Assembly: GCA_027063065.1 (NCBI GenBank)
Contig: JAMOSO010000044.1
Span: 1-34,505 of the forward strand
Origin: Planctomycetota bacterium
GTDB taxonomy: Bacteria; Planctomycetota; JAMOSO01
Length of the DNA stretch: 34,505 nt
Direction: 5' to 3'
The translations under genes were made by a program, and so were the position numbers. Under the pieces are notes generated by a model. That model worked only from the letters and a program-made list of their open reading frames with translations, had not been told where the DNA came from and ran no database searches. Below are positions 27,136 to 34,181 of this stretch, in pieces; within the stretch, counting starts at the first letter, position 1, and every line of letters begins with the position of its first letter.

Positions 27136-27782
27136 TTTTTAGAACCCTCTGGTTCATCTCCCCATATAAATTTATGTAATTGCAACTGCATTTTAACAGG
27201 CAAACAATCACGACATATCCAATTTGCCAAATCTTTAGGGTTTACCGCACTTGTAACTGGAGAAAAAAATATTTCATTATTAATACCTAATAGATATTTT
27301 TGTAAAATTTCTTTACTCCAAATATAATCCGCTTCGGAATTTAACACAAATTTTATTTCTGAACTTGAATTTAAAATGTTTAAATTACTCCATACATTAT
27401 GATTATGCATTTTAGAATCTGGCGTTTTAATATCCAAAATAACTTTAACCTGTTTTGGTAAACACGATATATCATAAGAACCGCTTGTTTCCAATAAAAT
27501 TTCATAACCTTTTTTTAACAACTCATCAATCAAATGCAAACACTCTTTACCCTGCTGAAGAGGCTCACCACCAGTAATTTCAATCAATTTAGCTTTATAT
27601 TGTGCAACTTCATATAATATTTCGTCTATAGTTTTACTCTCCCCTATTTCAAATGCATCTTGAGTATCACAATAACTACATCTTAAATTACAACCAGTAA
27701 AACGAATAAAAATACATGGTCTGCCAGCATGAGAAGACTCACCCTGGATAGAATAAAATATTTCATTAATTTTAATTGTCAT
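27132..27782 (-). CDS. queE: 7-carboxy-7-deazaguanine synthase QueE
   Basis: A 216-residue radical SAM enzyme that makes the deazaguanine core for queuosine in tRNA. FYSIQGESSHAGRPCIFIR leads into the cluster-binding cysteines C31-x3-C35-x2-C38 (CNLRCSYC). ITGGEPLQQG is the SAM-binding GGE motif, and LETSG and LDIKTP follow. No queC, queD or queF is nearby. It overlaps the upstream DUF58 gene by 11 bases, so it is expressed with the MoxR module, an unexpected partner. Confidence 0.94.
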   Translation of the reverse strand: MTIKINEIFYSIQGESSHAGRPCIFIRFTGCNLRCSYCDTQDAFEIGESKTIDEILYEVAQYKAKLIEITGGEPLQQGKECLHLIDELLKKGYEILLETSGSYDISCLPKQVKVILDIKTPDSKMHNHNVWSNLNILNSSSEIKFVLNSEADYIWSKEILQKYLLGINNEIFFSPVTSAVNPKDLANWICRDCLPVKMQLQLHKFIWGDEPEGSKN

Positions 27783-28464
27783 TGCAATATTCCAGATAAT
27801 TAAATAAATAATAAGCTAAATGTAACCAACCATCTTTTTGCGCCATTCTAACAATTGGAATATGCAACTTCTCACAAATAGTATCAATTTCCTGAAGAAA
27901 TTTGACAATATTTATATAAGTATCTTCATTTCTATATATATTACCTTTATTTGTTATAAATTGACAATTAGATGTTACAAATAAGCTTGGTTCAAATAAG
28001 TGCAATATCATAATCTGAGTTGGAGTATCATATAACCATTCAAAAAAAGGTGTATTTGAATTTAATAACCCACTAACCAATATAGTAATATTATTGTTAT
28101 TGGGTTTTGACTCTGCCAATACCTTATTAATGTTACTACTAGATTGTAATTTTAAAGACTCTAAAAAATATACAAGCCGTCTATAATCTGACTGTGTGCT
28201 AAACACAGGGACATTTAATTGAGGATTATCATTAAATGGTATCACCTTTACAGATATTTGACTTCTCAAAGATAACCAAGCAATACAAGATACAGAATAC
28301 TTAAGCGTATCAAACATCGCATGCATACCATCAGAAATATCACACAATATAGTGATTTGTTGTAAATTTAAATCCGGTAGCAAGTTTTTAAAAAAATTGA
28401 TCGCACCTAGGCTCTCCAAATATTGTAACTTAGACAGGAAGCCTTCCTGTAAAAACTGCGACAT
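27772..28464 (-). CDS. Short divergent DUF58 protein
   Basis: A 230-residue protein directly after a MoxR ATPase, the usual place of DUF58. ITILCDISDGM (38-47) is the start of the von Willebrand-like domain; its metal site reads DISDG (42-46) instead of the common DxSxSM. Then CIAWLSLRSQISVKVIPFND and a long C-terminal region follow. Only 38 residues precede this domain, so the conserved N-terminal part of DUF58 (the segment ending IDWKASAR in typical members) is missing. The gene starts immediately after the moxR stop. The family is thought to work with MoxR in assembly or maturation of partner proteins. Confidence 0.65.
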   Translation of the reverse strand: MSQFLQEGFLSKLQYLESLGAINFFKNLLPDLNLQQITILCDISDGMHAMFDTLKYSVSCIAWLSLRSQISVKVIPFNDNPQLNVPVFSTQSDYRRLVYFLESLKLQSSSNINKVLAESKPNNNNITILVSGLLNSNTPFFEWLYDTPTQIMILHLFEPSLFVTSNCQFITNKGNIYRNEDTYINIVKFLQEIDTICEKLHIPIVRMAQKDGWLHLAYYLFNYLEYCNDN

Positions 28465-29394
28465 TTAAAAAAACCTTTGCTTTACAGCCTCTAAAATCGA
28501 TTGGCTTGCAACTGCATTTGCAAATCCCGAAAAATTCAAAACTAATCTATGCGCTAAAACAGGCTCTAACAATGTAAATATATCATCTGCCATCACCTCT
28601 GTACGGCCATTAATAAATGCCAAAGCTTTTGATGTTTGCAACAATGCTCTTGCTGCGCGTACGCCAGCTCCATGTTTAACATATCGTTTTACAATATCTG
28701 GCGCAGTATTAGCTTCTGGAGAAGTGGCCACAACAAGATTAGCTATTAAGCCAACCTGTTTTTTAGATACATTAACACTTTGACAATATGCCTGTATACA
28801 TTTTAATTGCTCAATATCACACAAAGCATTGGTAGTTATCATACTCTCATAATCATCGCTTAACATTACCATCAATTCATCGACATTGGGCGAAGACAAT
28901 GGAATAATCATACCAAAGCGATCTAATTGAGATTTTGATAACGCAAAAGAATCTGACGAATAATCATTAGTTTGCGTAGCTATAACTGTAAAAGGCAATT
29001 TTGTATAATATTTTGTGCGTTCAAAAGAAAAAAAACCATCCTCCATTAGTTCTAATAAATGACTTTGAAACCCAAATGACGCCCTGTTAATTTCGTCAAT
29101 AGACAACACATTGCACAATATCTGTCCATCCGACAACGGTTGTAAAATCTGACTTAAATCAGACGCTTGACTTTCTGAAGTACAATGAATAGATCTACGC
29201 TGTAAACCCAATATTGATGATATATTCTTAATCAATAATGTTTTGCCAGTGCCTGGAGCACCTTTTAAAATAACATGAGACGAACTTAAAATTGCAGTTA
29301 ATAATAACTTCACAGAATTTTGTGAATTTAAAATTAATGCAGAACTTGCTGCATTAATTTTATCAACAATCTGTAAGGCCTCTGATAAATCCAC
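28465..29394 (-). CDS. MoxR-family AAA+ ATPase
   Basis: A 309-residue AAA+ protein of the MoxR branch. Walker A is GAPGTGKT (45-52), Walker B is VLSIDEINRA (97-105 region, D100-E101), the sensor segment is VIATQTNDY and SQLDRFGM holds the arginine finger. GAGVRAARALLQTSKALAF is the sensor 2 region typical of MoxR. Several positions usually fixed in the family differ (for example TxGPLFANVLLADE becomes SDGQILCNVLSIDE). MoxR proteins act as chaperone-like ATPases with DUF58/VWA partners, and such a partner follows directly. Confidence 0.93.
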   Translation of the reverse strand: MDLSEALQIVDKINAASSALILNSQNSVKLLLTAILSSSHVILKGAPGTGKTLLIKNISSILGLQRRSIHCTSESQASDLSQILQPLSDGQILCNVLSIDEINRASFGFQSHLLELMEDGFFSFERTKYYTKLPFTVIATQTNDYSSDSFALSKSQLDRFGMIIPLSSPNVDELMVMLSDDYESMITTNALCDIEQLKCIQAYCQSVNVSKKQVGLIANLVVATSPEANTAPDIVKRYVKHGAGVRAARALLQTSKALAFINGRTEVMADDIFTLLEPVLAHRLVLNFSGFANAVASQSILEAVKQRFF

Positions 29395-29396
29395 AA

Positions 29397-30380
29397 TTAT
29401 TTTTTATGACGTTTATACGGCGTAATTGGTCTCAAATCAGTACTTCCACATTCAGGACAACGAGGTTGGTAATTATAAAAAGATACAAAATCTTTAGAAC
29501 CACATTTTGGACATTTTTTAGCCTCTTTTAATTTGCCATTTTTATCTGGTAAAACAACCCAAACATTACCATCGGTATAACAATAATATGTCAATACCGG
29601 TATATGACCTGAACAACCTGGAGTGCCATCTTCTGCAAATTGAGCTGAACAAACTAGCATCCCAGAGCTATATGCATCACCATCATACACCATTTTTGCG
29701 CCACATTTTGGACAAGACATATCTATTTCTGGCAGTTTTAATGGTTTTAAGGGAAAATGATGATGATTTTCACATTGCATAGCAGCGTATAAAGAATTTT
29801 GACCACATTCTGGACACTCCCAAGGTTGTGCCCCCCTAGGTATTTCTGCACGTACCTCAGCATCACATTCAGAACACATCATATCTATTTTTGGTCTATT
29901 TCCCGTATCACTGACCATATCAACACCCATTTTAATCCACATGCCTAAAATAACAACAATAAGCGCAACGCCAACTAAAGGAGATTTCTTCCAACCCATC
30001 GAGAAATCAACACCATCTCTTTTGACTTTTTTAGGTTTACGCCTAATTGTACTGATGCTGGTTTTTGCAGCCGAAACAATATCATCCTCGACATCTTCTT
30101 CACTTTTTACTACAGGAAAGAAGTTCTTCGATTGACACCCCAAACAAACAGTATCCGGTGACCACTCTATATCCGAAAAAGTCGATCCGCAATCATTACA
30201 TTTAACATTACATTTGCGTTTTTTTACCTTTATAGGATTTGACTTTTTAGTTGATGGACCTAATTCACTAGGTACTACCAATACAGTTTTACAAGCGGGA
30301 CATTTGATTTTTTTACCAGCATATTCCTGTTTAACTTCCAAATTTTTTGAACATGATGTGCAAGAAAACTTTATGGTCAT
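29397..30380 (-). CDS. Multi-zinc-ribbon membrane protein
   Basis: A 327-residue protein with five probable zinc ribbons: C7/C10 with C27/C30; C61/C64 with C79/C82; C169/C172 with C189/C192; C223/C226 with C244 and C256; C290/C293 with C308/C311. The first ribbon (FSCTSCSKNLEVKQEYAGKK) is a type found very often at the start of PVC proteins. One membrane helix lies at 133-156, leaving two ribbons on one side and three on the other. GGAG precedes the ATG. It is two bases from moxR and 55 bases after argC. Function unknown. Confidence 0.8.
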   Translation of the reverse strand: MTIKFSCTSCSKNLEVKQEYAGKKIKCPACKTVLVVPSELGPSTKKSNPIKVKKRKCNVKCNDCGSTFSDIEWSPDTVCLGCQSKNFFPVVKSEEDVEDDIVSAAKTSISTIRRKPKKVKRDGVDFSMGWKKSPLVGVALIVVILGMWIKMGVDMVSDTGNRPKIDMMCSECDAEVRAEIPRGAQPWECPECGQNSLYAAMQCENHHHFPLKPLKLPEIDMSCPKCGAKMVYDGDAYSSGMLVCSAQFAEDGTPGCSGHIPVLTYYCYTDGNVWVVLPDKNGKLKEAKKCPKCGSKDFVSFYNYQPRCPECGSTDLRPITPYKRHKK

Positions 30381-30435
30381 AATACTCCAATGAAATTAAT
30401 ATAAAAGATGCTTTGCATTAAACACTAATTGATAA

Positions 30436-31443
30436 TTAGGTCAAGCCTAATACCTCATCTACACCCATGACAATATTCATATTTTGAACTGCTTGAGAGG
30501 CTGCTCCCTTTTGTAAATTATCAATAGCACTTATAATTATATAGCCACCTTCAACTTCTGTAAGAGAAATATCACAATAATTACTGCGCTCTACATCTTT
30601 TAATGCCGGAGGTTGCTTGCGATAACGAATAAATTGGTTTTCATCATCAAATTTTTGATAAGCAGCATTTAATGCCTCCATTTGACCATGCTGTTCTGTC
30701 ATTAAGTAAATAGTTGAATAAATCCCTCTATTTACCGGTAATAAATGGGGGGTAAAGATAAGTGGAAATTGACCACCTGCCATTTTTGAAGCATATAATT
30801 TAATTTCTGGCAAATGCTGATGCGTACCAACCTTATAAGCTTTAACACTAGAGTACACAGAAGAAAAATGCGTAACTTCATTACAACTGCGACCTGCTCC
30901 ACTTAAACCTGTTTTCGAATCAATAATAACCTGAGAAATATTGTCGCCCAATAGCGATAAGGCAGGATATAATCCCAATAATATACTTGTAGGGAAACAT
31001 CCAGGATTTGCTATTAACTGTGCATCTGTAATCTTTTGACGATTAACCTCTGATAGTCCATAAACAGCTTTTGATAACAATTCTGGTGCTAGATGTTCAC
31101 AGTGATAAAAATCTTGCCATTGTGATGCATCTTCTAATCTAAAATCAGCACCCAAATCTATGATTTTAATGTTTTTTTTTAACAAATCAGGTATCAACAA
31201 TTGTGATTTTGTATGTGGCAAAGCCAAAAACACAATATCGTTATTTGACGCAATTACATCTGTATCGATAGCTTGACAACATAAATTAGTTTTAGATGTC
31301 AAGTCTGGATACATTTCATCAATAGCCAAACCTGGGCTAGAATGGGAATAAATACCCCCTATTTTAATTTTTGGATGATTTAACAATAACCTTAAAACTT
31401 CTACACCACCAAAACCTGTAACACCAATAATTCCTGCACGCAT
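30436..31443 (-). CDS. argC: N-acetyl-gamma-glutamyl-phosphate reductase
   Basis: A 335-residue enzyme for the third step of arginine synthesis, reducing N-acetylglutamyl phosphate with NADPH. GVTGFGGVE (7-15) binds the cofactor, the nucleophile is C149 in ANPGCFPTS, and the substrate-binding KTGLSGAGR, GTHQHLPEI and FTPHLLPVNRG segments are all present. Length is normal. The ATG has no convincing ribosome site and a candidate -10 box sits eight bases upstream. Two palindromes lie 42 and 67 bases upstream of the start. No other arginine gene is adjacent. Confidence 0.96.
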   Translation of the reverse strand: MRAGIIGVTGFGGVEVLRLLLNHPKIKIGGIYSHSSPGLAIDEMYPDLTSKTNLCCQAIDTDVIASNNDIVFLALPHTKSQLLIPDLLKKNIKIIDLGADFRLEDASQWQDFYHCEHLAPELLSKAVYGLSEVNRQKITDAQLIANPGCFPTSILLGLYPALSLLGDNISQVIIDSKTGLSGAGRSCNEVTHFSSVYSSVKAYKVGTHQHLPEIKLYASKMAGGQFPLIFTPHLLPVNRGIYSTIYLMTEQHGQMEALNAAYQKFDDENQFIRYRKQPPALKDVERSNYCDISLTEVEGGYIIISAIDNLQKGAASQAVQNMNIVMGVDEVLGLT

Positions 31444-31451
31444 CTGATTAC

Positions 31452-31481
31452 CATATAAAATAAAAAATTCAATTGTAACAA
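31452..31481 (-). promoter_or_regulatory. Candidate promoter of argC
   Basis: On the minus strand, TTGTTA (31481-31476), an 18-base spacer and TATATG (31457-31452), four of six matches each. The start codon comes eight bases later. A 19-base palindrome ends four bases upstream of the -35 box. Confidence 0.35.
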
Positions 31482-31484
31482 TGC

Positions 31485-31503
31485 TTAATAGAACTTCTAT
31501 TAA
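31485..31503. promoter_or_regulatory. 19-base perfect palindrome, operator candidate
   Basis: TTAATAGAACTTCTATTAA has two nine-base arms around a single C. It stands just upstream of the candidate argC -35 box, where a regulator could act. It does not match the ArgR consensus arms (TGAAT/ATTCA). Confidence 0.5.
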
Positions 31504-31509
31504 AAAATA

Positions 31510-31534
31510 TGACTTTATATAAATTATAAAGTCA
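31510..31534. promoter_or_regulatory. 25-base palindrome with 10-base arms
   Basis: TGACTTTATA (31510-31519) and TATAAAGTCA (31525-31534) flank TAAAT. It lies six bases from the palindrome at 31485-31503, so the pair may form two operators facing argC. On the minus strand a short T-rich stretch follows, but the stem is too AT-rich for a convincing terminator. Confidence 0.45.
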
Positions 31535-31668
31535 ATAAAAGTAAGGATTTAGCTAATTATACAGCAACTCACATATCCTTTTTTTAATTAGCAAGCTTTT
31601 TTATCAAAAAACTAAAGCTCTTTTTAACTGATAATACTTTTAAGGTTTAACTAGCAAATGTTTAGATT

Positions 31669-31693
31669 ACGCCTTATCTAAGGCGTTTTTTTT
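31669..31693 (+). terminator. Orphan Rho-independent terminator
   Basis: ACGCCTT (31669-31675), loop ATCT and AAGGCGT (31680-31686), followed by a run of eight T in all. It is directional for the plus strand. No plus-strand coding gene ends within 4.5 kb upstream, so it should close a small RNA or a dnaA leader transcript. Confidence 0.75.
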
Positions 31694-31850
31694 AATACAC
31701 ATTCGGTATGCGCAAATAAAATACAGGAAATCATAAATGAGTACTTTTCTTAAAGTTAAAATAAAATTTCTAAGCTCTATAAAAATAGCAACTTAGACCA
31801 AACCAAAAACAATAATTAACAATTATATTTTTTACTTATAAATTTGGTTT

Positions 31851-31878
31851 TTGATAAAAATAAATTGAACCATACAAT
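31851..31878 (+). promoter_or_regulatory. dnaA promoter
   Basis: TTGATA (31851-31856), a 16-base spacer and TACAAT (31873-31878), five of six matches in each box. The ATG at 31903 follows 24 bases after the -10 box with AAGGA in between. The inverted 13-mer at 31848-31860 covers the -35 box. Confidence 0.65.
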
Positions 31879-31902
31879 ACTTTTTTGTTTTTATAAGGAA
31901 TT

Positions 31903-33315
31903 ATGTCTCAAGAGATTACTAAACAAAATTTAACTTCGCAGTTCCAAGAAGCTAGCTCAGTAATTTTTAGATTATTAGAGCAAAAACTTGGTTCACCTGT
32001 TTTTAATTTATGGCTAGTAAATACTCATTTTATTGAATTAAATGATCATAAAGCTATTTTGGGTGTACAAAATCGCTTTATAAAAAATTGGATTGAGCGC
32101 AAATATACCAAAGATATTTTAAGCTCCATCGATGAAATATGTAATATTCAACCTGATTTGAATATTAAAATAGACGCAAATTTATTTAGCAAATCCAAAG
32201 ATATAAACTCTTCTCAAAAAAATATTCAAGATACAGATGAAAGTTTAAATAAAAACAATGTTTGCTATCATTCTCAAAACAACAAAATAACCCAAGCAAA
32301 TGTTAAACAAAAATATAGATTAGAAAGTTTTATTGGCATACAAGACAACGCATTACCTTTGTTAGTTGCGCGCCAATTTGTAGATGAAATCAAAAATTCA
32401 CTATACCATAAATTGTCTTTCTTTGGTGCAAAAGGAAACGGAAAGACACATTTATTAAAAGGTATTGAAATCGCCTTATGCACAAACGGTTGTAATTTAT
32501 CTACCAAATACTCAACAGCAGAAGCATTTACAAACAGCTATGTACATGCTATTCAATCTAAACAATATAATGAATTTCAAAAAACGTATAATAATTTAGA
32601 TGTTTTAATTTTAGACGACATACAATTTTTGGCGGGCAAAACCAAAACTCAAGAAGGATTATTAAGCACTATAAAACATTTAGAAAGCGAAGGAAAGCAC
32701 ATCGTATTAGCTAGCGATAGACACCCAAACAACATACCTGGTCTTTGCCCTAACCTGAGAGAATTTATTTCTGCGGGTATGATGATTGAAGTACCGCCCC
32801 CATGCCATACAAGCAGAATGGCCATTTTAAAGAGCTTATGCTGTAAAGCCTCTGCACAGTGTCCAAATAATGTTTTAGAATTTTTAGCCAAGCATTTCAC
32901 ATCTTCGGTCAGAGAATTAGAAGGTGCATTATTAAAAGTTATGGCTTATTCTTCTCTTTGCAAACAACCAGCATCTGTCGAGCTATCCCGCAAAATATTA
33001 CAACCACACTTAATGCATTCCCAAAAAAACAAGGATAATGTAGAATCGATAATAAATGATGTGGCAGCAATTTTTACGGCTGATCCCAAAGATTTAATAT
33101 CTAGAAAACAAGATAGAAGCACTGTAAGAGCGCGTCAAATTGCAATGTATACAGTTAGAAAATTATCGCAAAAATCCTACCAAGAAATAGGCAATATTTT
33201 TGGTGGCAAAAAATACTCTGCTGTTATGTATGCAGAAAAAATAGCTCAAAAAATTATTGATAATGATCCAAATGTGGCTCGTCACGTCGATGCAATTATA
33301 AAGAGGTACAAATGA
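31903..33315 (+). CDS. dnaA: Chromosomal replication initiator DnaA homologue, divergent
   Basis: A 470-residue DnaA with all four domains: N-terminal interaction domain (about 15-85), a polar linker (about 92-135), AAA+ domain (about 140-350) and helix-turn-helix domain IV (about 375-470). Walker A is GAKGNGKT (175-182), Walker B is LILDDIQFLAG (235-245) and sensor 2 SVRELEGAL (335-343) is intact. The Box VII arginines are lost: E. coli R281 and R285 align without gaps to N284 and F288. The five base-contacting residues of E. coli (R399, P423, D433, H434, T435) align to Q403, Q427, K437, Y438 and S439; the usual GGRDHTTV reads GGKKYSAV. It may be a second DnaA or the initiator of a lineage with a different box. 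AAGGA precedes the ATG. Confidence 0.92.
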   Translation: MSQEITKQNLTSQFQEASSVIFRLLEQKLGSPVFNLWLVNTHFIELNDHKAILGVQNRFIKNWIERKYTKDILSSIDEICNIQPDLNIKIDANLFSKSKDINSSQKNIQDTDESLNKNNVCYHSQNNKITQANVKQKYRLESFIGIQDNALPLLVARQFVDEIKNSLYHKLSFFGAKGNGKTHLLKGIEIALCTNGCNLSTKYSTAEAFTNSYVHAIQSKQYNEFQKTYNNLDVLILDDIQFLAGKTKTQEGLLSTIKHLESEGKHIVLASDRHPNNIPGLCPNLREFISAGMMIEVPPPCHTSRMAILKSLCCKASAQCPNNVLEFLAKHFTSSVRELEGALLKVMAYSSLCKQPASVELSRKILQPHLMHSQKNKDNVESIINDVAAIFTADPKDLISRKQDRSTVRARQIAMYTVRKLSQKSYQEIGNIFGGKKYSAVMYAEKIAQKIIDNDPNVARHVDAIIKRYK

Positions 33316-34181
33316 GTTTTAGAAACAACTTAAACAATGCCATTATAGAAAAAAACTCGCGCTTATGCGTTGGATTAGACCCTCAAATTGCTAATTTACC
33401 AGAATGTTTTAAAGGTGCAAAATCAGCTCAAGATATTGCAAATAATATTTTAGAATTTAATAAAGTAGTAATCGATGCCTGTGCCGAGTATGCTGCGTGT
33501 ATTAAACCTCAAATAGCATATTACGAAATTTTAGGTCATGAAGGCTTACGTTGCTATGAAGAAACCACTGCATATGCACAGAGTCAAGACCTATTGGTAG
33601 TAGGCGATGCCAAGCGTGGTGATATAGGTTCCACCTCACAGGCCTATGCAGATGCCCATTTAAAGAATCAATATGGGCTAAAACGACCTGACGCATTAAC
33701 TGTAAATCCTTTTTTTGGTACAGACGGTATTGAGCCTTTTATTAAGACAGCCAAAGCAGAAAACAAAGGTATTTACCTATTAGTAAAAACATCAAACCCT
33801 TCTTCTGCGGAAATACAAGATCAATTAATTAATAATGAACCTCTATACCGACATATAGCAAAATTACTAACCAAGTGGGAACAGAAATATCAATTTGACA
33901 GTCTTGGTGCCGTGATTGGCGCTACTCATCCCGAAGAACTCAAACTTCTTCGAGAACTAATGCCAAATACACCATTATTAATACCAGGTTATGGAGCTCA
34001 AGGTGGTACAGCCGATAAACTTAGTCCAGCATTTAACGCAAATGGTTTAGATGCAGTAATCAACTCTTCAAGAGGTATATTGTATTCTTGGCAAAAAGAA
34101 ATAAACGGTCAAAAAGAATTTAAAAGTATCATAGCAAGCACAGCAAAAGCAAGTCGTGACGACATTAATAAAGCCATATAA
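33312..34181 (+). CDS. pyrF: Orotidine 5'-phosphate decarboxylase, type 2
   Basis: A 289-residue decarboxylase that makes UMP. The active site motif VVGDAKRGDIGST gives D99, K101 and D104; D23 (VGLDP) and K65 (CIKPQIAYYE) are also in place. The length and the LKRPDALTVNPFFGTDG and IPGYGAQGG segments are those of the longer type 2 enzymes. It overlaps dnaA as ATGA, so it is translated from the same transcript, an unusual pairing; dnaN, the common neighbour of dnaA, is absent. It ends flush against the convergent truB stop. Confidence 0.95.
   Translation: MSFRNNLNNAIIEKNSRLCVGLDPQIANLPECFKGAKSAQDIANNILEFNKVVIDACAEYAACIKPQIAYYEILGHEGLRCYEETTAYAQSQDLLVVGDAKRGDIGSTSQAYADAHLKNQYGLKRPDALTVNPFFGTDGIEPFIKTAKAENKGIYLLVKTSNPSSAEIQDQLINNEPLYRHIAKLLTKWEQKYQFDSLGAVIGATHPEELKLLRELMPNTPLLIPGYGAQGGTADKLSPAFNANGLDAVINSSRGILYSWQKEINGQKEFKSIIASTAKASRDDINKAI

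Larger units (their letters stand above)
31444..31902. other. 459-base AT-rich intergenic region between argC and dnaA
   Basis: Divergently flanked, very AT-rich region. It holds a candidate argC promoter, palindromes at 31485-31503 and 31510-31534, a plus-strand terminator at 31669-31693 with no gene before it, a possible 19-codon frame (31737-31796), the dnaA promoter (31851-31878), and the 13-mer TTTTTATCAAAAA at 31598-31610 and, inverted, at 31848-31860. I find no TTATCCACA-like DnaA box. The layout is origin-like but origin function cannot be shown from it. Confidence 0.6.

Noticed and set aside
30381-30435. Promoter and terminator between argC and the zinc-ribbon gene
   Set aside because: A TTGACC word is present but no fitting -10 box. 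The CTAATT/AATTAG hairpin is short and lacks a T-tract, so read-through from argC is as likely.
31444-31902. Canonical replication origin with DnaA boxes
   Set aside because: No TTATCCACA or one-mismatch cluster is visible on either strand. Only loose TTATC-containing words occur, as expected in AT-rich DNA.
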